From Betaproteobacteria bacterium RBG_16_58_11 (GTDB lineage: Bacteria > Pseudomonadota > Gammaproteobacteria > Burkholderiales > Thiobacteraceae), in assembly GCA_001770235.1 (NCBI GenBank), contig MEQN01000046.1:1397-7137 (forward strand): a stretch of 5,741 nucleotides of DNA. Direction: 5' to 3'. Made by a program: the position numbers and the translations under genes. Below, one piece after another: positions 1 through 3,880 of this stretch. The notes beneath the pieces were generated by a model. It was not told where the DNA came from. It made no database searches and worked only from the letters and a program-made list of their open reading frames with translations. Position 1 is the stretch's first letter; each line of letters opens with the position of its first letter.

Positions 1-177
1 ACCCCCATCGACTATCTCGATTTCGCCAGCCCCGTATCGGGACTAGGCAGCAAAATGGGTATCGACGCCACGAATAAATGGCCGGGTGAAACCACGCGCG
101 AGTGGGGCACGCCGATTACGCGTGATGTGGATGTAGTGGCAAGGATTGATGCGATTTGGAAGGATTTGGGGTTGTAG
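1..177 (+). CDS. ubiD: UbiD, C-terminal end (5' part outside window)
   Basis: These 58 codons end at TAG 175-177 and encode the C-terminus of the UbiD decarboxylase (3-octaprenyl-4-hydroxybenzoate carboxy-lyase), which removes the carboxyl group of the ubiquinone precursor using prenylated FMN made by UbiX. I recognise it from the conserved block [20 protein letters not shown] followed by [10 protein letters not shown] and REWG. The rest of the gene lies left of the window, so completeness cannot be judged. The same 177 nt recur at 2812-2988 with 14 differences and no indel. In eight of the twelve silent differences this copy has A or T in the third position where the other has G or C. The gene converges on the RAYT gene of element A, with 37 bp between its stop and the first REP. 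Family assignment is firm; whether the upstream gene is intact is inferred. Confidence 0.9.
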   Translation, partial: TPIDYLDFASPVSGLGSKMGIDATNKWPGETTREWGTPITRDVDVVARIDAIWKDLGL

Positions 178-214
178 AGGATGTGCCTGTAGTTGCGCTG
201 CCTAAATCAGCCCC

Positions 215-246
215 GTAGGATGGGTGGAGCGCAGCGATACCCATCA
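215..246 (+). repeat. REP, left end of element A
   Basis: The repeat starts with the GTAG tetranucleotide that RAYT/TnpA-REP enzymes are known to recognise at the 5' foot of a REP. A hairpin follows: GATGGGT pairs with ACCCATC (7 bp), then a G-T wobble, two mismatches, two inner G-C pairs and a GCA loop. It is identical to the left REP of element B and is the exact reverse complement of 808-839. Confidence 0.85.
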
Positions 247-251
247 TTTCC

Positions 252-782
252 TCACCGCTCCCCGAAGCAGATTGAGCTTTCCATATCGCCTCCCCAATCC
301 GCCGCATAGCTGCCCAACTCAACAAAGCGGTGAAAGGACGAAAACGGCCACTCCGCCGCCGACTTCGCATGACCATGCTTGACCGGGTTGAAGTGGATGT
401 AATCGGCATGCCGTGCAAAATCCTGTTCATCTCTGAGCGTGTGCTCCCAATACCGCCGTTGCCAGATGCCGCGTTCGCCCCTGTCGCGGCGGCTGGGCGA
501 AACGCATTCACCCTTAGGCAAGCCGCGCGAAAAGGCGGTCTTGATTAAACGCCAGCGCATCGCATAGTCCAGATCATCCGGCGGTAGCGTCCAGATGGCG
601 TGCAAATGCTCGGGTAGGACAACAATCACCTCCACGCGGAAGGGATGGCGTGATCGAACCTGTCGAAATGCCTCGCGCAATAATGCGATGTGATCGGTGA
701 GCAGGCGGGATTGGCGATCCGCCAGATTGACGGTAAAAAAGAAGCTGCCGCCGGCAACGAAATTTCGCCGATAGTTTGTCAT
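252..782 (-). CDS. REP-associated tyrosine transposase (RAYT, Y1_Tnp), copy A
   Basis: A 176-residue protein of the Y1/HUH transposase family that cuts and joins single-stranded REP DNA through a 5'-phosphotyrosine. The metal-binding HUH motif is H59-L60-H61 in LPEHLHAIWTLP, and the likely nucleophile is Y128 in DYIHFNPVKHG. The RAYT signature IWQRRYWEHTLRDE lies at about 106-119. The length is normal for a compact RAYT. The start is ATG 780-782; I see no Shine-Dalgarno upstream, so translation is probably weak. It is about 87% identical to copy B (23 differences in 176). Residues 1-48 are identical despite roughly 15 silent nucleotide changes, so both copies seem to have been under protein-level selection. 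It reads away from higA on the same strand and converges on ubiD. RAYTs are often regarded as domesticated single-copy genes, so two copies 3.6 kb apart are notable. Confidence 0.92.
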   Translation of the reverse strand: MTNYRRNFVAGGSFFFTVNLADRQSRLLTDHIALLREAFRQVRSRHPFRVEVIVVLPEHLHAIWTLPPDDLDYAMRWRLIKTAFSRGLPKGECVSPSRRDRGERGIWQRRYWEHTLRDEQDFARHADYIHFNPVKHGHAKSAAEWPFSSFHRFVELGSYAADWGGDMESSICFGER

Positions 783-807
783 GGGCGTAGGGTATCAAAT
801 TGATGAT

Positions 808-839
808 TGATGGGTATCGCTGCGCTCCACCCATCCTAC
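808..839 (-). repeat. REP, right end of element A (inverted)
   Basis: Exact reverse complement of 215-246, with GTAG at its minus-strand 5' end (836-839). It lies in the 5' leader of RAYT copy A, 25 bp before the ATG, and its outer end is 4 bp from the higA stop codon. A hairpin here could also limit read-through from higBA into the RAYT gene, which is inference. Confidence 0.85.
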
Positions 840-843
840 ATAT

Positions 844-1125
844 TTACGCCGCCTTGCGTATCATGATTCGCGGCGAAAGCCCCGCCATCGTCGCCATATC
901 GATCAGAGTATCGAGAGAAAAAAGGTCAATCTTGCCGCGCATCAAATCCGAGATGCGTGGCTGCGTCACGCCGAATCGTTCCGCCGCTACTTTTTGCGTC
1001 CAACCCTCGCGGCGAATCAGTTCGGTGAGTTCGATCATGAGATGCGAACGCGCGCGCATGCTTGCCGCTTGCTGTGGCGTATCTTCGATCGCATCCCACA
1101 CGCTTTCGAATCGGTTTTTTCTCAT
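844..1125 (-). CDS. higA: HigA-like antitoxin, XRE/HTH_37 family
   Basis: This 93-residue helix-turn-helix protein is of the type that pairs with Gp49-like toxins (COG5606/HTH_37), so it should be both antitoxin and autorepressor. The HTH lies at about residues 41-75: GWTQKVAAERFGVTQPRISDLMRGKIDLFS, with the pattern A-x-x-F-G-V-T-Q-P-R-I-S-D-L typical of XRE recognition helices. The ATG (1123-1125) overlaps the toxin stop as ATGA, and AGGAG lies 8 nt upstream inside the toxin gene, so translation is coupled. Toxin-first order is the usual higBA order. The TAA at 844-846 is 4 bp from the REP of element A. The protein looks full length and could still repress the palindrome at 1371-1386 even if the toxin is dead. 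Confidence 0.85.
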   Translation of the reverse strand: MRKNRFESVWDAIEDTPQQAASMRARSHLMIELTELIRREGWTQKVAAERFGVTQPRISDLMRGKIDLFSLDTLIDMATMAGLSPRIMIRKAA

Positions 1126-1361
1126 TTCTTGCTCCTTATAAGGGCCTTGTATCGATCTGTCGCCAAGTCGATATCGGCCTCATCCCAAATGCGGATTTCT
1201 TTTACCCCTTTGCCAACTGCCAGCAAGGGCTTCCAGTCGACCGGCTCCAGCCCTCGTTGTATCCGATCAACTTGAAATCCTGCCAACCGTCGTGCCTGTG
1301 GTGGGAAACTCCGTAAGGCGTCGAGCGCATCGCCCAAGAATTCCACGGGTTTGATTTTCAT
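1122..1361 (-). CDS. higB: HigB/Gp49-like (RelE superfamily) toxin with internal deletion
   Basis: A 79-residue member of the phage Gp49-like/DUF891 toxin family, whose intact members (about 110 residues) are RelE-fold mRNA interferases. The N-terminal half is normal: MKIKPVEFLGDALDALRSFP, then VDWKPLLAVGKGVKEIRIWDEA. The sequence then jumps directly to DIDLATDRYKALIRSKK, the usual C-terminal helix. The segment normally in between, of the type GA-[YF]-RVIYVAK...YVLH-x-FQKKTQ, is missing. That is about 30 residues holding central beta strands and basic catalytic positions. The reading frame is kept and the helix after the deletion is well conserved. The junction is near 1175-1182. I chose ATG 1359-1361; an in-frame TTG at 1374-1376 lies inside the operator and is unlikely. 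The product is probably catalytically dead, though it might still bind HigA. The deletion is inferred from remembered family sequences. Confidence 0.75.
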   Translation of the reverse strand: MKIKPVEFLGDALDALRSFPPQARRLAGFQVDRIQRGLEPVDWKPLLAVGKGVKEIRIWDEADIDLATDRYKALIRSKK

Positions 1362-1367
1362 TCGGCA

Positions 1368-1396
1368 AATATACAAATATTTGTATCATTTGGCAA
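1368..1396 (-). promoter_or_regulatory. higBA promoter and palindromic operator
   Basis: On the minus strand, TTGCCA (1391-1396) and TATATT (1368-1373) are separated by 17 bp, a good sigma-70 promoter. The spacer and the edge of the -10 box hold a perfect 16-bp palindrome, ATACAAATATTTGTAT (1371-1386), flanked by a further CAAAT/ATTTG pair with a 1-nt offset. This is the expected autoregulatory site for HigA. Only 6 nt separate the -10 box from the higB ATG, so the transcript should start at or next to the ATG, meaning a leaderless mRNA. Confidence 0.7.
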
Positions 1397-1537
1397 CTGT
1401 CAGCCACCAAGGAACTGTTTGTCTCATTCCCTTGCTTGGCGAACGAGCGGTAGGATCAGGCTTTTACTTAATACTTCGCGACGACACGAGGTGCCAAAGA
1501 TATGTCTTCTGCCCCGTGCTTGCTTTCCCATCCTCCC

Positions 1538-1566
1538 AGTATTACCATAATAATATCGGTAATACT
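1538..1566. promoter_or_regulatory. Inverted repeat, probable VapB1 operator
   Basis: AGTATTACC (1538-1546) and GGTAATACT (1558-1566) form a perfect 9-bp inverted repeat around an 11-bp A/T-rich centre (ATAATAATATC). It ends 14 bp before the vapB1 ATG. The position and symmetry fit a binding site for the AbrB-type VapB or VapBC complex. The promoter is probably here too; the best boxes I find (TTGCTT at 1520-1525, TACCAT at 1543-1548) are weak. Confidence 0.6.
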
Positions 1567-1580
1567 TTATGGAGGAAATC

Positions 1581-1820
1581 ATGTCCACTACGGTGACTAC
1601 TAAGGGCCAAGTCACGATCCCCAAAAAAATTCGTGACGAGCTAAAATTTACGCCCGGAAGCACGGTGGAGTTCGCAGTCAATCGCGCGGGAGAGGTTGTG
1701 CTACAAAAGCCAGGCACGCGCGCGAAGCGAAAGCCCGACCGCTTTGAGGCCGTGCGCGGCAAGGCCGATGTGAAATGGCGTACCGATGATTTGATGGCGC
1801 TGTTGCGCGGCGAAGATTGA
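1581..1820 (+). CDS. vapB: VapB antitoxin, AbrB/SpoVT (swapped-hairpin) family
   Basis: A 79-residue antitoxin and DNA-binding protein. Residues 2-45 form an AbrB-type domain: STTVTTKGQVTIPKKIRDEL, with the family hallmark TKGQVTIPKxIR, then PGSTVEF and EVVLQKP. The C-terminal part, ending WRTDDLMALLRGED, is the kind of acidic, helical tail that wraps VapC toxins. I chose ATG 1581 because GGAGG (1571-1575) sits 5 nt upstream of it; the ATG at 1569 would put the Shine-Dalgarno inside the coding region. Its TGA (1818-1820) shares a base with the vapC ATG (TGATG), so the two genes are translationally coupled. The inverted repeat at 1538-1566 is its likely operator. The module diverges from higBA and appears intact. 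Confidence 0.88.
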   Translation: MSTTVTTKGQVTIPKKIRDELKFTPGSTVEFAVNRAGEVVLQKPGTRAKRKPDRFEAVRGKADVKWRTDDLMALLRGED

Positions 1821-2221
1821 TGCTGCTGGTCGACACGAATGTCCTCGTGGATGTGCTGGAGGACGACCCGCAGTGGGCGGAATGGTCGCTTGCTCAATTG
1901 CGTGCTCAATCGCAGATACACGAGTTGCTGATCAATCCGGTGATTTATGCCGAGCTTTCGCTGACTTTTTCCAAGGCCGAGGCGCTGGATGCGGCAGTTG
2001 ACGGGATGGGCTTGGTGTTGCGTGAAATCAACCGCCCGGCCTTGTTCCTCGCGGGTAAGGCGTTTGTGCGTTATCGGCGCAAAGGTGGCAAGAAACAAAA
2101 TGTGCTAGCAGACTTCTTCATCGGCGCACAGGCGGCGGTGCTGGGCTGTCCGATTTTGACGCGGGATGCCAGGCCCTACCGAACCTATTTTCCGAGCGTT
2201 TCTTTGATCGCTCCTGAGTGA
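1820..2221 (+). CDS. vapC: VapC toxin, PIN-domain ribonuclease
   Basis: A 133-residue PIN-domain protein, normal length for VapC. PIN toxins are Mg2+-dependent endoribonucleases, many of which cut tRNA or rRNA. The acidic residues expected at the active site are visible: D5 (LLVDTNVLV), E45 (VIYAELS), D98 (NVLADFFIGA) and D116 (ILTRDARPY). The C-terminal RDARPYRTYFP is typical of one VapC subgroup. I start at ATG 1820, overlapping the vapB stop by one base; a TTG at 1817 is in frame but lies within vapB. No lesion is visible, so this should be an active toxin held by the AbrB-type VapB encoded just before it. Its RNA target cannot be told from the sequence. Confidence 0.9.
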   Translation: MLLVDTNVLVDVLEDDPQWAEWSLAQLRAQSQIHELLINPVIYAELSLTFSKAEALDAAVDGMGLVLREINRPALFLAGKAFVRYRRKGGKKQNVLADFFIGAQAAVLGCPILTRDARPYRTYFPSVSLIAPE

Positions 2222-2340
2222 GGATAATTTTTTTGAATTGCCCTATCGTCGAGAAAGATTTGATTGCCTATCCCATCGGTTGGACATCAACACCCAGGAT
2301 GCGCGACAATCAGTTTTTCCTTGCCCCGGAGAGTCTAACC

Positions 2341-2547
2341 ATGGAACTGACCGCTGTCCTTACCCCTGCCGAAGAAGGTGGGTATGTTGCGCTTAATCCT
2401 GAGACCGGCACCACGACCCAAGGTGAAACAGTTTAGGAGGCTATTGCCAATTTAACAGAGGCGACGACACTCTATTTGTCCGAGTTTCCCCTATTCACAC
2501 CGGGCCATCCGCTCATTACGATGTTCAGCGTTCCCGCACATGCCTAA
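2341..2547 (+). pseudogene. hicB: HicB antitoxin interrupted by a single TAG codon
   Basis: The frame from ATG 2341 reads MELTAVLTPAEEGGYVALNP, then ETGTTTQGETV, then TAG at 2434-2436. It continues in the same frame as EAIANLTEATTLYLSEFP and onward to [12 protein letters not shown] and TAA 2545-2547. Joined, this is a 68-residue short HicB of the kind that lacks a separate DNA-binding domain, with a partial RNase H-like fold. The family usually has TVEEA here, so one G-to-T change (GAG to TAG) explains the lesion. GGAGAG (2328-2333) gives a good ribosome site for the start. The last 8 bases overlap hicA (ATGCCTAA). As written, only 31 residues are made, which should not neutralise HicA. Alternatives are a sequencing error or read-through of the amber codon. 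Confidence 0.82.
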
Positions 2548-2755
2548 ACTGCCACACCTCTCGGGGGCTGCGGTGGTTAAGGCGCTTGAAAAGCTAGGGT
2601 TTGTGAAAGTTCGCCAATCCGGTAGCCACGTCATCATGCGGCGTGGTTCAAAAGGCTGCGTCGTGCCAATGCATGGCGAGGTCAAGGTTGGCACGCTCGC
2701 TGGTCTCCTGCGCCAAGCCGACATTTCGCCCGACGAATTTATAGCGGTCTTGTGA
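2540..2755 (+). CDS. hicA: HicA toxin (YcfA-like mRNA interferase)
   Basis: A 71-residue HicA with a double-stranded-RNA-binding-like fold; the family cleaves mRNA independently of translation. Typical features are [20 protein letters not shown], the catalytic histidine H30 in [25 protein letters not shown], and the terminal [10 protein letters not shown]. Nothing in the frame looks damaged. There is no Shine-Dalgarno before ATG 2540, so translation probably depends on ribosomes finishing hicB 5 nt downstream. The nonsense codon in hicB would remove most of that coupling and may silence the toxin, which would explain how an intact toxin survives next to a broken antitoxin. The stop codon (2753-2755) falls at the first bases that match ubiD, so the 3' end of hicA was probably set by the recombination joint. 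Confidence 0.88.
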   Translation: MPKLPHLSGAAVVKALEKLGFVKVRQSGSHVIMRRGSKGCVVPMHGEVKVGTLAGLLRQADISPDEFIAVL

Positions 2756-2988
2756 TCTGGGCGCTCACCACCCGCGTCGATGCCGCGCGCGATACCCTGA
2801 TCGTGGAAAACACCCCCATCGATTATCTCGATTTCGCCAGCCCCGTCTCCGGCCTGGGCAGCAAAATGGGCATCGACGCCACCAACAAATGGCCGGGCGA
2901 AACCACACGCGAGTGGGGCACGCCGATTACGCGCGATAAGGATGTGGTGGCAAGGATTGATGCGATTTGGAAGGATTTGGGGTTGTAG
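2752..2988 (+). pseudogene. Displaced ubiD 3' fragment (C-terminal 78 codons)
   Basis: From GTG 2752 the frame gives [20 protein letters not shown], then the TPIDYLDF...DLGL block also found at 1-177. It matches the last 78 or so residues of UbiD, a protein of nearly 500 residues. Homology stops abruptly upstream: where UbiD should read roughly W-[KN]-D before VIWA, this DNA encodes the end of hicA. The fragment lacks the prenyl-FMN site and most of the fold, so it cannot be a decarboxylase. Against the left copy, 12 of 13 changed codons are silent; the one replacement is V to K near the C-terminus. Its third positions are more G/C-rich than the left copy and resemble dacB. The GTG overlaps the hicA stop (GTGA), so a short peptide might be translated, but I see no reason to expect a function. 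Confidence 0.88.
2812..2988 (+). repeat. Direct repeat of 1-177 (ubiD 3' end)
   Basis: These 177 bases align base for base with 1-177, with 14 substitutions (about 92% identity) and no gap. The last 42 nt before the stop are identical. Similarity continues loosely for about 25 nt past the stop (ATGTGC, GTAG, TTGCGC in both) and then ends. The left copy probably extends beyond the window edge to match 2752-2811 as well. Confidence 0.92.
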
Positions 2989-2990
2989 GG

Positions 2991-3016
2991 CATGTGCTCG
3001 TAGCGAGTTGCGCATG
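2991..3016. terminator. Hairpin just after the displaced ubiD end
   Basis: CATGTGC (2991-2997) pairs with GCGCATG (3010-3016), with one G-T wobble; TCG/CGA can pair inside. It begins 2 nt after the TAG. There is no T-run, so it is not a textbook intrinsic terminator; it may protect or end the original ubiD transcript. The equivalent place in the left copy (180-197) has lost most of the pairing. Confidence 0.4.
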
Positions 3017-3020
3017 TGAT

Positions 3021-3056
3021 GTTAATAGCTCGCCGCCAGACGGCGGCGGCGCTAAC
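3021..3056. other. G/C-rich imperfect hairpin
   Basis: CGCCGCC (3031-3037) pairs with GGCGGCG (3042-3048) around an AGAC loop. Outside it, GTT and AGC pair with GCT and AAC across a 3-nt bulge. It lies between the displaced ubiD end and the vapC2 stop, where two convergent transcripts meet. No T-tract follows on either strand. It could be a bidirectional transcription or RNA-stability element, or an isolated repeat of another family. Confidence 0.4.
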
Positions 3057-3080
3057 ACGCCGTCGTGGCTGAGCGATACG

Positions 3081-3476
3081 TTAGCCCGTAGAGAGTGCGG
3101 CCGCGACGCCTGGAAACGCCCGCAACAACTTACCGTCCATCGTCATGAGCTTGGCGCCCAATTTCATCGCGAGCGCGACAAACTCGCAGTCATATGCGGA
3201 ACATTCACTATCGCGCACCAATTTCAAGACGCTAAGCGAGTCCACTTCGTATTCAGCCCCAGCGAGTAAATCTTCCGCTTCACACTGGAGGCTGTGCGCT
3301 TGCTGGAACGTCAGACTTCCTCGCCTGAGGTACCCAGCTAGGATGTTTCGAAATTCACTTCGCCACAGAACTGGCGCGGCCCAATTGGGGTCGCTTTCGA
3401 GTAGCGCCTCCGCGGCCGTGGTGTACTCGCCGGGCAGATACAGATACGCCAGGACATTCGAGTCCACGACAATCAT
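3081..3476 (-). CDS. vapC: VapC toxin 2, PIN domain (FitB-like pairing)
   Basis: A 131-residue PIN-domain protein, unrelated at sequence level to the first VapC beyond the fold. The acidic residues are D5 (MIVVDSNVLAYLYLPG), E41 (VLWRSEFRNIL), D96 (SAYDCEFVALA) and D114 (LMTMDGKLL). The motifs S-x-YDCEFVALA and LMTMDGKLL are typical of one large VapC subgroup whose partners are ribbon-helix-helix proteins. The start ATG (3474-3476) overlaps the vapB2 stop as ATGA, so translation is coupled; there is no sign of a separate promoter. It ends with TAA 3081-3083, facing the displaced ubiD fragment. No lesion is seen, so it is expected to be an active ribonuclease toxin; its target cannot be read from the sequence. 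Confidence 0.9.
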   Translation of the reverse strand: MIVVDSNVLAYLYLPGEYTTAAEALLESDPNWAAPVLWRSEFRNILAGYLRRGSLTFQQAHSLQCEAEDLLAGAEYEVDSLSVLKLVRDSECSAYDCEFVALAMKLGAKLMTMDGKLLRAFPGVAAALSTG

Positions 3477-3718
3477 GGACGTCCCTGCCTCTTCAGGGTG
3501 TCAATGTCGCGCGCTCGAAACTTCGTTGTGCTCAACCCTGCCCGTAGCTGGCGCGCACGCGCAAGCCGTTCGCTGGGAGCTATCCTGGTGGGCGCAAGCA
3601 CGGTCTCAAGGCACACAATCGCCTCACTGTTGAGGCTGCGACGGTGCGTCTTCGCTGCAACTTTCAGTCGTTCATACACCTCGTCCGGAATGTTCTTCAA
3701 CGTCAGCGTTGTAGGCAT
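3473..3718 (-). CDS. vapB: VapB antitoxin 2, FitA-like ribbon-helix-helix
   Basis: An 81-residue antitoxin. Residues 1-40 form an Arc/FitA-type ribbon-helix-helix domain: PTTLTLKNIPDEVYERLKVA is the beta strand and first helix, and HRRSLNSEAIVCLETVL is the second helix with the conserved RSLNSEA. The rest (about 41-81) is charged and should bind the toxin. I chose ATG 3718 because GGAG (3725-3728) is 6 nt upstream and the domain starts there; the frame is open a further 30 codons to 3808, but that would run through the promoter and operators. It represses its own operon through the tandem sites at 3731-3750, by analogy with FitA. It is first in the operon, with vapC2 overlapping by four bases. 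Confidence 0.88.
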   Translation of the reverse strand: MPTTLTLKNIPDEVYERLKVAAKTHRRSLNSEAIVCLETVLAPTRIAPSERLARARQLRAGLSTTKFRARDIDTLKRQGRP

Positions 3719-3730
3719 AGCATTCTCCAA

Positions 3731-3750
3731 CCATAATGGCACCATAATGG
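3731..3750. promoter_or_regulatory. Tandem palindromic operators of vapBC2
   Basis: CCATAATGG occurs twice (3731-3739 and 3742-3750) with an 11-bp period. Each copy is symmetric (CCAT-A-ATGG), about one helical turn apart, so two ribbon-helix-helix dimers could bind side by side on one face. They lie just downstream of the -10 box, over the expected transcription start, and end 5 bp before the Shine-Dalgarno. Confidence 0.65.
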
Positions 3751-3754
3751 TTCC

Positions 3755-3783
3755 AGTATACAGTCTGCCGCATAGCTTGCCAA
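3755..3783 (-). promoter_or_regulatory. vapBC2 sigma-70 promoter
   Basis: On the minus strand, TTGGCA (3778-3783) and TATACT (3755-3760) are separated by exactly 17 bp, each one base from consensus. The start site would fall near 3747-3749, inside the tandem operators, leaving a leader of about 30 nt with a good ribosome site for vapB2. Confidence 0.7.
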
Positions 3784-3843
3784 TCTGCGGGCTATCGAGT
3801 CGCTCCATCTAAGTGATTGATTTAACATGCTGAATCTGAGCGC

Positions 3844-3875
3844 GTAGGATGGGTGGAGCGCAGCGATACCCATCA
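3844..3875 (+). repeat. REP, left end of element B
   Basis: A GTAG foot and an imperfect hairpin with a 7-bp outer stem. It is identical in all 32 positions to 215-246 and is the reverse complement of 4437-4468. The stop codon of RAYT copy B follows 6 bp further in. Confidence 0.85.
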
Positions 3876-3880
3876 TTTCC

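Larger units (their letters stand above)
215..839 (-). mobile_element. RAYT element A: REP - RAYT gene - inverted REP
   Basis: A 625-bp unit bounded by perfect 32-bp inverted repeats (215-246 and 808-839), with a REP-associated tyrosine transposase gene on the minus strand inside. Element B at 3844-4468 has exactly the same length, with the gene at the same offset (37 bp) from the left repeat. The unit fits between the ubiD stop (37 bp to the left) and the higA stop (4 bp to the right), a typical gene-end location for REPs. I see no target-site duplication in the flanks. That agrees with the HUH single-strand mechanism known for this family, but absence alone does not prove mobility. Confidence 0.85.

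Noticed and set aside
116..548. Open frames on both strands overlapping RAYT A (116-511 minus, 330-548 plus)
   Set aside because: Both are in other frames of a recognisable RAYT gene and give low-complexity, Arg/Ser/Ala-rich products.
205..850. Target-site duplication around RAYT elements
   Set aside because: Sequences just outside the REPs of both elements were compared by eye and no direct repeat was found, as expected for HUH enzymes.
1362..1376. TTG start five codons upstream for higB
   Set aside because: It lies within the -10 box and operator palindrome, and conserved toxin sequence begins at ATG 1361.
1397..1537. Possible small gene between higBA and vapBC1
   Set aside because: There is no start with a ribosome site and a plausible product in this 141-bp gap between divergent modules.
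1424..2098. Long open frame on the minus strand (224 codons)
   Set aside because: It lies opposite vapB1 and vapC1, crosses their operator, and has no domain I recognise; the plus-strand genes explain the region.
2218..2340. Upstream extension of the hicB frame to a start at 2218
   Set aside because: HicB homology begins at ATG 2341, which has its own GGAGAG site; the extension has no family similarity.
3719..3808. Longer vapB2 starting at 3808
   Set aside because: The extra 30 codons would cover the promoter and tandem operators; ATG 3718 has a good ribosome site and begins the RHH domain.
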